From Pyxicephalus adspersus (lineage: Eukaryota; Chordata; Amphibia; Anura; Pyxicephalidae): a DNA stretch of 64,000 nucleotides. A program made the position numbers and the translations under genes. Where the stretch lies: positions 112,322,141-112,386,140 of the forward strand of contig NC_092859.1 of NCBI RefSeq assembly GCF_032062135.1. Reading direction: 5' to 3'. The notes under the pieces are model-generated. The model ran no database searches. It worked only from the letters and a program-made list of their open reading frames with translations, and was not told the origin of the DNA. This document shows, piece by piece, positions 37,979-50,915 of this stretch (positions within the stretch are counted from its first letter, which is position 1; each line of letters opens with the position of its first letter).

Positions 37979-40424
37979 GAATAGGAGTATTCCTCACCAA
38001 CCGTGTAGGTGAGAGGTGGAAGGTCTGCTGGTCAGAGATGGCCAGATGTCTAACTGAGCATGACAGCGGTGAGACATTTGTGTGTGTCCTCTCATATTAC
38101 AGTAGAATATGGACTTTCTTCTTACAATGGTCTTCAGTCTGACTCCATTGTATTTATGCTTTGCATTTGAACAGATTAAAGTTTGTTCAGTTAATACCAA
38201 ACAGTACATGGTTATTCAGTCATCAACAGGTTTTACAGACTCTGGGTATGATATTGAGCATCTGAAAAACTTATGCCCCCAGGTTAACCCCCTACCCATG
38301 GAAAATGCAAACCATACCCCCACGTACTTCAAGTAGGGTCAACAATTATTATTTTGACTTTTTTAAGGTGTACGCAAGACTTTAAGTGTATTATGTAGTA
38401 CTTTTTCAAGCTTTTTCATTATTTTTACTGTGATCTGATCAGTACCACTATACCAGTCTGCAGAGCAGCATTGGTTTCTAAACAATGGATCAGCTCGTCT
38501 CAATTTAACATCAAGAGATCCGTCACAAACCATTATCCATGATTTTGAGGCAGCTTCTAATTTGCAGCAATTGTTCTCAGAGTCCTTATGACGAGAAGCT
38601 GAAGCTGAAAATGTGGCCCGGGATTAAACTGGCCTCTTTTCAAAGTTTTTTCTAAACCAAGGATCAAAGTTTGTGATAGACTTCCTGTAAAGTGTGCTGG
38701 AAATCCTTTCATGATCAACACTTCCATTGTAACATGAAACTGTCCTTTCACTTTGTATGCAGGGAATTGAACATCTTACTCAAAGTTAGCTTGTGGTCTC
38801 AGCAGGCTGAGGACAAGAAGATTAGTGTTAGTAATATAATCATCTCAGCATGGTGGCCTTATCTTTGGATATTATTTGTTCTTCCTAAATATACAATAAA
38901 GACAATCCTATTGTCATTTTCCTTTTGGGCTTCATAACATAATAATGGAATAGGAAATTCAGTATATTCTTGGCTTCTGGTGGTCAGAATTATCTGTGCC
39001 CGATTTAACCACAGAGATCTTCCTCAAATAATGTAGAACACAAAATAGCACAATAAGCCCATTGTCTACTCTACTCTGTATTCTGTGTGTATTTTCTCAG
39101 TTACTGTCTAGTCTGAATGGTGGTCTCGTTTATAAAAGTGTCGGAGGAATTGTCTGTTCTCATTGTAATCATTCAGTATTTCAAGCTCCATTTTTTCAAA
39201 AATTTTTTGAAGAATATGATAGCCTGCTATAAGCAAAACACCTTTCAGACATTTTTTCTTAGCAGCCTTTTGTTTTACTCTTTTTTAACATATGTTTTTT
39301 ACATTAAAGGATTTTTCACTTTCTGTAAAATAAAAAAAAGGTAACACCCTTTTGGTGTGGGAGTAATCTATAGGGTTAGGTTGTCATTGAAAGTTCTTCT
39401 GATCAGCTGTAAAAAGCCACAAAGGTCTAAGAGCACACAAAACTGCTCGGATGTCTTTCTTTTTTCTATTCCTGAAAGGTAAAATCCCTTTAAACTTAAG
39501 TCTTTTCCCACATTGTGTGTCTGGAGGGGTCGTTATCAAGGACATTGTGCAGTACACCTGGTATTTGATGACTATGAAGTAACATGCGGGTCAGACCTGA
39601 CTTCATAAGTATGGAATGTGCCTCCTTCTTATTAAGTCTGAAGGAAACTCTGGTTGTACGTATTCTGCATGGACAACCTAAACCTGACACACGACTCTCA
39701 TCCAAGTACAAAACTTAGTATTCTGGTTTCAGTCCAAACAGATCATTATTAAATGGAAAAGCCTGTAGTATTTAATAGTGTAGCAAGCTATACATACATA
39801 TATAATAGATTTTCCACATCATGGAATTTGGCAATGCTGTCTTATAAAAGTATTTTAATCCAAGTCTCTTATGCAGTTATATTTAAAAGCCATTTTATTT
39901 ATGCATTTGGTTTAGTTTTTCCATCCTGTTAAATAAAAAAAAAAAAAAAAAAAGAATAAAATGAAACTTGGGGCACATTTATATAAATGGTGATCTGTTA
40001 GAAGTATGGAAAAGTGTTATTAATTTAATTCAGATATAGGCAATATTGTGATCGCTATGATGATTACCACTTGTACTGGCACTTTGCTATTGTCAGTTTA
40101 TCATGTGAAGTTTAAACCTGATTCCTACTATAGAGATTGCTATAGTTCTTCTTAGGAAGTAGCGCAGAATGAATAAAATGTTTTGGTTGTAGGTGGGGTT
40201 TTACCAAGGTTTTAATTTTTTCCAGGTTGCTTTTCATTCTGCATTACTTTGTGGTCACCGAGAATATGTCACCACAGCAATACATTACCTTTTAGGTAAA
40301 GCCAGGATTTTTCCATCAATAAAAAGTAGTGTCTAGTGACATTGCCTTAGGTTAACTTTGTAAAATAGCACAAGCCACACTGGCTTCCCCTATAATAAGG
40401 CACTTTCTTATATTTTTTGAAATG
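37979..40424. other. Intergenic
   Basis: No gene recognised. A poly(A) run lies at 39936-39953. The short open frames look random. Confidence 0.5.
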
Positions 40425-40936
40425 CCAAAATATGCCCTAGGTCTTATTTTCAGGGGGATGTCTTATTTTTCCATGAAGAAGACTACAGTACACATTTATT
40501 GTTGAAAATCATTCATGTGCCATTAATTGTCCCCTTCTGATCACTCATATGCCACTGATTGTCCCCTTCTGATCACTCTGTGCCATTCATTGTACCCTTC
40601 TGATCACTCGTGCCATTGATTGTCCCCTTTCTGATCACTCTGTGCCATTCATTGTCCCCTTCTGATCACTCTGTGCCATTCATTGTCCCCTTCTGATCAC
40701 TGACTCGCCGGGTAACAGACTCGGTTAGGGCAGGGATCAGCAGCTTGCTTGTCCTTTGAAGTTACTTTCAGTTTCACTCTACACTGCAGCCAGCATCGAG
40801 GAGTCACACAGAGGCACACAGTATCAAGTATCGGAGGGTGTCTTATTTGCCAGGGGGTGCTTTATTTTAATTGTTTGAGCAAAAATGGGGGGGGTGGCTT
40901 ATTTGATGGGGATGCCTTATCATCGGGGAAACACGG
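40425..40936. repeat. Dispersed repeat with internal minisatellite
   Basis: Edges carry text (ctaggtcttattttcagggg; gcttatttgatggggatgcc; ggggaaacacggta) seen in a widespread vertebrate repeat. The centre at 40516-40701 is about six tandem ~31-bp units (tgccattgattgtccccttc, then tgatcactc). Confidence 0.6.
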
Positions 40937-41040
40937 TATGTCCCAGGTTCGAATCCTGGCCAGGTCACTATCTGCATGGCAAACCCCTCTATTAAAATGT
41001 TCTACTTCCAAGTTCCTTCCTCTTCCTCACATTAGTCTGG
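40936..41040 (+). mobile_element. V-SINE-like head fragment with intact box B
   Basis: GGTTCGAATCC (40946-40956), a perfect RNA polymerase III box B, is followed by tggccaggtcactatctgca as in the SINE at 12216-12560. The core then decays. The box A half is missing and the preceding repeat abuts it directly. Confidence 0.6.
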
Positions 41041-41469
41041 GTTAGATGGAATGAGTAATTGATAATCAATATCATTTTAGAAGTCACCTTACAGGCTAAA
41101 CTGGTCAAATATCAGTAGGATTTCACTTTTTACCAACCCAGTGCCATATAGCCTCAATGGAGTACAGATCATTATATTAAGTAAACATGGGAAACAAAAT
41201 TTGTTCTAAATGTTGATATGTCATGGTGGAAACATCCTGTTCCTGACTGCCCTTTGTAAGTGATGTCCTGTAGCTAGCAGATAATACACTGATAATACAC
41301 TGTTTTGTGTTCACTGTCTGTGATCTGCTCACATAAAGGATCTCATTTATTGAGGTTGTACACCCCCTCCCCAGGGTGTATATCACCTGTATGCAGCAAG
41401 CATGCAAGCATGCATTGCACTAATTTATAGATAGGTATTATTATATTTATAATTAATATAATTGAACTT

Positions 41470-41505
41470 TTTTTATTTAGATACAACATATTATGCAGCA
41501 CTGTA
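41470..41505 (-). repeat. V-SINE-like tail fragment
   Basis: On the minus strand it reads tgtacagtgctgcataatat then gttgtat, a decayed form of the shared SINE tail. Confidence 0.4.
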
Positions 41506-41671
41506 CACTGAATAAGGGATCTATGTACATATAGCTCACGACCATGCAAAGGCTGTTCAGAGTAGCTATGACTGCCCTGGTGAATGGGTTGTAAAAGTAA
41601 TCCAAAAACTGCTGATCACTGTTAACAGCAGCTTGATCTTAGTAAATCAAACTCTAAATTTATTTTCAGGG

Positions 41672-41823
41672 TTTAGTATCTTTGACCATCTTGATTGACT
41701 GGATCAATTACAAAACTCCTTGACATGTGTACAAAAGTTCAATAATTCTTGGTATCTATGGCCATCTTGATTGGCTGGATCAATTACGTAACTCCTGGAC
41801 ATGTGTACAGAAGTTCATTCATT
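41672..41823. repeat. 76-bp tandem duplication
   Basis: Two adjacent units, period 76 (ccatcttgattggctggatc, caattac, acatgtgtac, agaagttca), with several differences, so it is not recent. Confidence 0.8.
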
Positions 41824-44735
41824 TTTGGCAGCCAGCTATACCAAGATCCTACATTGAGCAGAACATGTGCAGCTCAGGGTACAATATGGAAACGATTGTG
41901 ATCAGGCAGGTAAGTATGTTTTATTGCAGATAAGATATAGCCTGTCCCATCTGCAATAAAGACTTGTCTGCACACATTTTTTTAAGTACACCAGCACAAA
42001 ACTATTATGACGGTGCTCCCTGGAAACCGCAAGACATATGTATACCAAATAAAGCACTCTAAGAATAATCATGCATATTTTCTGACAAAAAAAAATGCTG
42101 CATGCAGACGGCTTGTCTTTTCCCCTTACAGGCTATTGTCATGAAGTTAGCTTCTGTTCTTTAACGTATACATTGTGCTATAGGTATAGCAATACTACTT
42201 GTATTCCTTGTGGAATTCTTGTAGAGCAATTAAAAGGGGCATTTGTCACAACACAAAATAAACATCCACAGATTGTTATATTTAAACATTCTATTTTTCC
42301 ACAGTGTAGAGGAATAATTGCCCTCTTCCAGGAAATCCTTTCAAGCTGTGTGGAATTTTTGGATGTGTTTTCAAGTATAATCCTTATCTCTGATTTCCAC
42401 TCCCATTTAGAGGAAACCGTCAAGTGGGACATTATCATTGTCACCAAAATGTAAGTTTCTGTTCATGATCATGGCGGAAAATAAATGAAAGCTTTGGTCC
42501 AGCAAGTATTATCTAAAATACACATTGGGTGTTGGCCGGTGAAAGTGTTGTTGGTTTTGATAACCTGCCGCTTATGTCACGGTGTCAGTCATATTACATA
42601 TGCTTTAAGGGAACAGACACTATAATAAAGATGTAGTAGATAAGATAAAAAAACATGTATGGGAAGGCAGAAGTCACAATGACCTAACACCTATCACCTT
42701 GGCGCTAATCCTGTTTTACTTATCCGTTTTTAGTAACGTATTTGGACACCAATATACACACCCCTATTACCTGCATGAAAACATGGCCATCTTTCACATT
42801 CCTTAAATAAGTGATCATGGTGCTCTATATTCCCCCACATAGTAACCAGACTTGATTTTACAAGAATAAGACTAATGAGCTGAGATCTTTTGATGTAGAT
42901 TGCAGAAATGATAAAGCAAAGTTGGCTTTTATCTTGCATTCAAAACTGTTTGCTGAAACTGAATGATCAATGATCCACATTCATTGCCCAGTTTATACAT
43001 TTCTTAAATTACATGTACAGCTTGTATAAGATTGAGGAGCTTACCAATAATTCATAACATGACCTCCTGCAGCTTGCCTTCCTTTTGCAACCATGTCCAG
43101 ACAGCAATGATGAGGTGCATTAACATTCTTCCAATAAATGTAAGGGCATATTACAAACACTTACATGCTCTCATTTTATTGCTTTAGTTTAAGGAGCGGA
43201 TAATCTCTTTTTAAACTGAGCACACTTAAAGCACCAGGTATTTGGCAAATGGCAGAGCAAATGGCAAACTTACAATCTCTTTAAAAATGCAATGTACCTA
43301 AAGCTGTACTTTTTTCATTAAGAAACAGGCTTAACTTTACAGAGCTGAGATGTACTGAATGTTACTAATGCTAATATAGAAAAACAGAGTTAATGTTTCA
43401 GGCCCAAGATATGACTGTGATTTTTTGTGCAAATCAGAAAAGCTGCACTTGTTTGGGGGGGAAAAGTTTTGTTTTTCGCAAAAATGCTTTATTTTCCTTC
43501 CTTATTCAACTGACTTTGCTATTTAAGTCATTAGTATCCTAGTAAGCTGCATTTTTTAGTAGCTCTAGTAGCACAGTAGCTTGTTTACTGAAATTGACTG
43601 TCACACCGTTATGTAAATCCACACAAAGCAGCTCCCTGTGAATATTGGGACTGAAGGCTTCTCTGTTGCAGAGGAATTGTTGCTCTCTGTCTGCTTAAAA
43701 AACTGATGAATCGCACAGGATTTTCAGATTGGCATTAGGATTTCTATGAAACCCCTTTTTAATTTGGTCAGCAATCATGAATCCAAAATTGATGTTTTCT
43801 TACCCACTGTCCCTTCTTTCCCCACATCTTATGCTTAATTTCATAAAGATTGTCCAAGAAAAGACTCACATTTCTACAAGCCCTACCCTGCCCCAAAAAC
43901 ACCTTTCGGTAGCTTTACATACGCTGTACCTTAGCATTGGCTATTTTGCAACCTTCCAACCTGGTGTACCATTTAATATGCTTCGATGCCTGAATAGATA
44001 ATGGAGCGCAAGTCATTTTCTAAGTGTGCATAAATATTTTAATTTAATATATTATGAAAACTATAACTGAAAAGGTAAAGTGTTATTTAAAGTATTTAAA
44101 GGAAATTATGGTTCCCTTTTGACTTTCAAAACATGGAAGTTCTAGGACTTTCATTATTATCACAGTGGTTAAATGTACCTTGCCATAACATTTGCTTTAG
44201 ATCAGTGACTTGATAAGGATTGCAGCCCCTGAAATATACTGCAATGCAACACTTAAACTTCTCCTTGATTTTGGTTTGGTTGGTTGTTAATTTTTTTGTG
44301 GCTTTGCATACAATTCTCAAGCTCACAAGGTGTTTTTGTATGTCAAAGGCAAAGTTGCCTCCTCCTGTAGTTTAAACATCTTGCTGCTTAATCTTATCTC
44401 CTTACTCCCGCTGTGATTTGAGCTACAGGATGATATATTTACAATTGCTGGACTCCATATCAAAGGTAACACTGAATATGAAAAGACAGTTGTTCCAGAA
44501 CAGCTTAAAACAGAAAGCAAGTCACCTATGAACGGAGTTAGATTTCAAACTCCCTATCTGCTACACCCAATACTGAAGTCTGCTTTGTGCAGCCTGTCAC
44601 TGATAAATGCAAAAGCTTTTACATACACAGTTCACAAATATGATTCCCAATTTTGCACTTACTTTCAGCATTATATAGAGCATAGGGAATGACAGCTCCC
44701 TGACTTCAAAACTAGTGGGAAGCAGTCTGCACTAT
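41824..44735. other. Intergenic
   Basis: No gene recognised. The longest open frame (42095-42454, 119 codons) has no recognisable domain or exon signals. 43600-43740 is compositionally more balanced but unassigned. Confidence 0.5.
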
Positions 44736-44736
44736 T

Positions 44737-44870
44737 GTCTGGTTTAATATTATTAATAATAATGACTTATATAGGGCCAACATTTTCTGTGGCTCTGTAC
44801 AATAAACAGTACTCAGTAAAGATATAGTCAGCAATGACAAAGATACAAATTACAGTCTAATTTAATGGCT
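44737..44870 (-). repeat. SINE/LINE tail-like fragment
   Basis: On the minus strand tgtacagagccacagaaaat and gttggccctatataag match the V-SINE-type tail (tacagcgctg...ggcgctatataa). Confidence 0.5.
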
Positions 44871-45063
44871 GATCTAGTAAATTGTCCAATAATAAGGATA
44901 TACACAACAGTTGTACACATAATGAGGGAGATGCAGTAAATGCATAGGTAAATAGGTCACCTGGTTTATTATCTATACAGGTAGATTAGAAATGTGTGTA
45001 TGCATTGCAATACTAGTGACACTAGGAGAGAAAGCCCTACCATTTTCAGTTTATAGCATAGGA

Positions 45064-45260
45064 CAGTGTTTCTCAAGCAGGGTACTTCCAGGGGTTTCTA
45101 AAGATTCCATGAGCAATGACCAATATGAGCCTCTCAGATCAGTTACCACTAACAAAACTAATCTATTTGGGTATGTGTAAGGGTGACATTCTTGCCTCTG
45201 GCCAGCAGTTCAAGATGCATTCATCCCCTTTACCATCAAGCTAATGAACCATGATTCAGG
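45064..45260 (+). mobile_element. hAT-like MITE (CAGTGTTTCTC family), truncated
   Basis: Starts CAGTGTTTCTCAAGCAGGG and continues with gattccatgagcaatgacca and tcagttaccact, collinear with the reverse complement of 37713-37970. The far half is lost. Confidence 0.55.
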
Positions 45261-46928
45261 CATATCAAATATATATTGGGATTTGAAAATTATTTCAATG
45301 GCTTCCCCCCATTAAAATGGAGATGAAAGACTGTTCCAGGGTGATAAGTGGAAGAAAGCATATACCTTAAATGTTCTAAAGAATGCTATGGTGGCAGGTT
45401 GTGAACTGCCTTAAGTGACCAATGTCAGATTATAGGCTGACCTAAAGAAGATGCCGGGAATGTGAGTGCTGAATAGAGTGAGACAAAGAAACAAAATCCT
45501 TAATGCAAGAATGAGAATAGATGATTATAGGGAATAAGAGAAGGATGCAGCTAGTAGAGCAGAAGTTACATTTTGGATGGTATCTGGAGATAGGTACAGT
45601 TATTTAAATGGAAATCAGAGAGTAAGGTAGGAGGAAAGGCAGAGAGAGCTAGTCTGTTGAATATTTAAAAGAAAGGGATCTGCTGGCCCAATCCCTCATA
45701 CAGTTTATATTTGCCACAAAGGCAAATGTTCATTAGCGTGTTTCACTGTACTTTTTTTGTTTTACACAGAAGAAGTCTTCAGATCCATATAAATGAAAAC
45801 ATAACTAACACTTTTTTGTAAATCACTCTTTGCTAAATGGACCATAAAGACCACACAGATCCTCTGCAATTAATCTGACATACATACTTGTTACTTCTTG
45901 TTTGCCAGTTCATATCTTGTTAGGTTTATAATAGTTTATACAAGCTTCAGTATTAAAAAAAAAAATAGGGGTCAGCCAAGGAGGACAGTGCTCTTACATC
46001 ATTGGATTTTTTGGATATACAGGAAGGACTCAGGAGAAGGTCATTTATATTTAAGCAAATGTGGTTTAGTGGGGTGTAAAGACATTGTAGGATGATATTT
46101 TATGATCATGAAATGATTCACAAATCGCTTTTATGAAAACGCCCAGTAAAATCTAATAATTACAAATAGCTGCATTCTCTTGGTATTACTTTTAGAGTTG
46201 TATATGAACATCATTATGCTATTTTTGTAACTTCTAAATATTTGTACTGTAATAAAGGGTTTACTAAACTCTTCCGAGAAATTTACTCCTACTCCAAAAT
46301 CTGTTATTATGTTTATAGCTGTGAGAAAAAGCTTACGTTTCATTCTGTTTAATACAATTAGTCATGAGCCCAAAATAATGTCTTTGACGAAAAATATCTA
46401 GTTTATTGGGAGGATGTATATAGTATCCAAAATACACATAAATATAATTTTATAGGGGTGTAATTATTTAGATGTATTGCAGCTTTTCTTAATCTATGGC
46501 TCAGAATCAAATTGGGTCAAAGACGTGTTTAATCGGTTGCCACTTTACTGTGTAGTCTAGTTTCTCCAAGTGCACAATTAGTGCTTTATTGGCAACTGAT
46601 ATAGCACACTGATACTGAAAGCACAATCACATATTGGAAACAAGAGCACATGTAGGGGGGAATGGAATTAATTATACCAACAAGATCTGACTCTGTTGTA
46701 CAAGGATTACAGTAGTATGATGTACTTCAGGTACTGCTTGCATTAAAAAAGGGAAATCCTGATATGCTATTAAATAGGGAGCAGCTAGGATTTTTTTTTT
46801 CATCTTGTTTATGTAAAAGCATTTATTTGCATCTATGCTAATGAATCTATTCTCTAATTACTTTGCTAATATTAAAATGTTGGTTTCTATATTTTTGCTT
46901 TACAAGTGGGAAAACATTTATAATTATA
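45261..46928. other. Intergenic
   Basis: AT-rich, with no recognised gene or repeat. Confidence 0.5.
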
Positions 46929-47336
46929 CAGGTAGTCCCTGGGTTACATATGAGATAGGGACTGTAGGTTTGTTGTTAAATTGAATTTGTATGTAAGTTG
47001 GAACAGGTACGTTATTTATTTAGTTTTTTTCATCGAATCTCGCGTATTGTGATCCACTAAACAAAAACTATTGTGATCCCTCCTCCAAAGAGGAAGGGTC
47101 ACCCAGTTTTCCCAGACCCCCCGAAGCGAGGCTCCTGACCGAGGGCTGGTTACTAAGGCCACCCAGGCGAAGCTGGAGTGGACCTAGTAGCCTGTCAAAA
47201 GATTTCTTCTGCAAGTTATGCAAACCGCCCCCATCCCCCCAATCAAACCTCCGTCCTGCACACGAGTGAGCAGGAAAGTCCTGTTCATATCTAGGAGTCG
47301 TCCGTATGTCGGATATCCCGACTCAAGGACTACCTG
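46929..47336. mobile_element. MITE with CAGGTAGTCC termini and TA duplication
   Basis: Left end CAGGTAGTCC and right end GGACTACCTG are exact inverted repeats, each bordered by TA. The interior is non-coding and GC-richer than its surroundings. The TA duplication suggests Tc1/mariner-type mobilisation. Confidence 0.68.
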
Positions 47337-47562
47337 TACTTAAATTGAAAGTCTGTGTGTTTTTGTTTATAGCTATTGTTATCTGTCTTTGTATGTCATT
47401 CCTAACCACTTGGTAATAATTCTCTTATTGGGTCCGAGTACATTGGTAAATTTCTTAATTAATTTCCTAAAACTTTCCTAAGAACTTGTAAATATATCTC
47501 CAAGGATTACCCTGCACTGCAATCGTTCAATATTCATTTGGGTCTATGGGGATATAAAGAGA

Positions 47563-47634
47563 AAGTTTACCAAGAGACTGTTGGAAGCGACTGCAGGAGA
47601 CTACAGTCGCTTCCAACAGTCTCTTGGTAAACTT
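47563..47634. repeat. Perfect 31-bp inverted repeat, 10-nt spacer
   Basis: Arms 47563-47593 and 47604-47634 are exact reverse complements (aagtttaccaagagactgtt ... aacagtctcttggtaaactt). Transcribed, it would form a fully paired hairpin. Confidence 0.95.
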
Positions 47635-48959
47635 ACCTGTTCCTTCTGCAATACATAACCTGGCTGATTACATTTTGTAAGTATAGTTCCACTCCTAAAG
47701 TATACTGCAGTGGCACTTTAGGCTCAATTCACAAAGCTTTAACAGATGGATAGAGAGCTTTATTTTCAGCCATGTGCCAAATTATCCTATTCTATTGGAT
47801 TTGGCTAAAAATAGGCTGAAAATTACTCTCACTTCTGAAAACAAGAATCCTAATCCTAGTGTGTTCACTTTGTGAATAGAGCTTTTGTCAAAAATACTTT
47901 GTTTGTCCTCTCAAACTTGAAAGCTGATTTCCTATGGGTTACAATGAATAAATGCACAACTATACTCTTAAAAGGTACAAGTCATTATTATAGCAATAAA
48001 GGCTGAATGGAGTAAACCATGAATTAGCAGTTATGAAGCAAAAGGAACTTGTAATTATCATAACTAGGCCAGTTTTTATTATAGTAAAACCACTGCATAT
48101 GACTATTCCCTGCGCTATTTTCCTGGTTTTGCAGATCTTATTCAAAAATGGGTTGTGCCAGTGCTAGAATCCTTTGAATTTAGTATAATTAGTCTGCAGT
48201 AAAAGCATCTATTATATCAGCCTTATAAAAATAGAAAATAGGTTAATCTATCCCTATATCACTATGAGTACATCACTATGACTTTTGTTTGACGTAAAGT
48301 GAAAAAATGTCAAATGTGAGCCTACATTTTAAATAGAAAGATTTCATGAAATGTATGGTACAGCAACAAATCACATATACCACTTTGCTTCCATGATGTC
48401 AAACTGTCAAGGATGAAAAACAGGTATCAGTGAGAGCTCAGGAAATGTACATACAGCTATACAAATTAGAAAGTTGATAATCAAACCTCAGTTTAAAGGT
48501 CAGGTTATTTTGGTTATAGCAGCGCTGGAAAGTACTTTGTTTAATTTCAGACATAAGTGCTGGGGCAACACTTTTTTTTAGCATCATCATCATCAAGTCA
48601 TTATCATTGGAGCGCCTTCCTGACCTGTGTGAGGTCATCACAAGCATGGGAAACCACAGACAGTGCAAGAATAACATAAAGAGGCCTTGTCTCAGTTCTG
48701 TCCTAGATTTAGTATTCACAGGATTATTGCATTTCCCGGTATCAGAAGAACAATATTGGTTTTGTTGTGTATATGGTTACAGAATACTATATGCACATGT
48801 TATAAAGAGGGGCCCCCCAAAATCTGGAACAAAGGGGAAAATCTTTGGAATAGGAGGTACAGGGTAAGTAAAGAAAAAGGGTTATAGAGTAACCCCCAGT
48901 TTTATATAATTTTGTGGCGGGGTAAAGGTAAATAGTGTATATGGTAGAATACTATAGGT
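47635..48959. other. Intergenic
   Basis: No gene or repeat recognised. Confidence 0.5.
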
Positions 48960-49330
48960 CAGGGGTCGTCAAATTTTCATGGCCAATAGGTGGGCAGGAG
49001 CACACTGGTCCTGCCTTAATGGCTCCGCCCACCACCAGGGAATGCCCCCTGAACTGAAATGCCCCCCCTCCGTATGCAATGCGGAGGAGAGGGATTTACC
49101 TTCAGGGAGCTTTCCCTATTTACCGCAGTGGCGGAAGTATCAACGCCAGCCGCAGTAAATAGGGGAGCAACAGCAAGGAGGCGGCACCAGAGCTCCAGCG
49201 GCTCTGGTAGTTCCTAACGCCCCCTGGTGGATCTGCCAGCATTAGGCTGGATTGGCCAGGGGGCGTTAGACTGGAACGAACTACCGGCTAGACCATATCG
49301 GGCCTAAAGGCCGGAGTTTGCCGACCCCTG
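48960..49330. mobile_element. hAT-type MITE (CAGGGGTCGGCAAAC family) copy 1
   Basis: Starts CAGGGGTCGTCAAA and ends AGTTTGCCGACCCCTG. The interior includes ccgcccaccaccagggaatg and tatgcaatgcggaggagagg and closely matches 56270-56673. Flanking 8-mers agree only in part. Confidence 0.75.
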
Positions 49331-50884
49331 CTACAGCGGGGTTCCCATGTGCCAGGAGGATGGCAACTGTTGAGTTGTTAGCATGGACTAACGTATTGTA
49401 GTCTACTGGTATTTATCAAGTCAATAAGGTGCCACTGTAATAGGAAAAGGTTAGCACAGAATGCAAGTCACACAGGGCTGATATAAAGTTTTGACAAATT
49501 AGGCAACTGCCCTTGGCCCCTAACTTCCACAATGTGCCTAAAAGTTAAGGTATCTATAAATAATATAGAGATTCGTTGGGCTGCTCTTTGCAGCATTGAG
49601 AATCCACTTACCACCCGAAAAGGGGACCTGTGACATCATGGGACTGAACTTATTTTACCTGTAAAAAAGTAAATACCTACAAACAGGGGTACTCCAAACA
49701 GAGAGAGTGCTAACTATTGATATGGGGTGCTCATCAGAGCCTATTACAGTTTTCATCAATCCATGCAGACAACGTTTTACCTCCTTTTAATCTATTTAGC
49801 TGTTTATTTGTAAACTCATGAAAAGTTCACTGAAATATCTTTGAACATCTAATCTATGGAGCAGACACTGGGTGATTAAATAAGGGAAACAAAGATAAAC
49901 CGTTAGTATGATCATAAATTTGTTTAGTTTAGGTAACAAACCAGTCCTAACTGGCGCCCATGGCCTCTCAGCTGGGATGTGCTCTTACCGATGACTTATA
50001 TTTGGGATTTCTCCATGCTGAACAGTCTTTCTTGGTCATAAACACATTCATCAGTTTGAAGGCAAGCCAGGGAGAACACTGTGTACTAACGCAACTGAAT
50101 GTTAGTCCAGAATCTTTTAATATCTTCCTGCTTTTAATGTGGTAACAATACAAAGAAACCTCTAGGACCATAAATGTTACTTTATGACATAACATTGCAA
50201 AGGCATTCACTGTTTTCTTTTATGTTGATCATACACTTGGAGATAGAAACGTTTAACCACTGAAAAAGTTAAAACATATGTTTAACTATCTTGCAATCAT
50301 TCATGCACTCTTGTTTATTTTTCCAGCTTCTGTCAATCTTAAAAAAATACCTGCATCTGGAGTTCTAATATATTAAGGGGTGTCAACCAACCTAAAAAGT
50401 ACAAGCTCCCACCTCTGTGTTTTCTTCCCCTGTGCTATGACAGTTGTGGTGGCAGGTCCAGGCCGGAGTAAATACTGCTTTGATTATTTTACCCTGTCTG
50501 CATAGGACAGTGCTCAGCCTCTTGGTACTGAGAAGTTTGGCGGGAACACCATTCTTCTAGGAATCTCCTTTTTACATTAGCAAATAGCATTTTTATTGCC
50601 ATACATACATTTCTCAGTAAGGCTCCGCAAAGCAATGGAATAAACTGCACAAAATGGTAGTAGCCCCAACCTAACTCATCTCCTAAACTACTTATACTAA
50701 TTTGAATTTGTTGTGGATGCTATGGGTGTCTAAACACTTTATTTATTAATTGCTCGTCAATAAAAATGTGATTGTTTCCAAGTAAATAAAACAAATTTGT
50801 GAATACCAGGCCCCAATTTTATACTTTATCAAGCGCTTACAACAATATATATATGCAAATGTATGTATATACAGTGTAAATTTA

Positions 50885-50915
<31 letters not shown>

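Noticed and set aside
40516..40701. Regularly spaced repeats as a CRISPR array
   Set aside because: The units are contiguous with no unique spacers and sit in a vertebrate genome, so this is a minisatellite.
40946..40956. Box B as evidence of a tRNA gene
   Set aside because: No box A, no cloverleaf and no tRNA 3' end. The context is a SINE.
42095..42454. 119-codon + strand open frame
   Set aside because: No recognisable family, and an equally long frame occurs on the opposite strand. Chance is likely.
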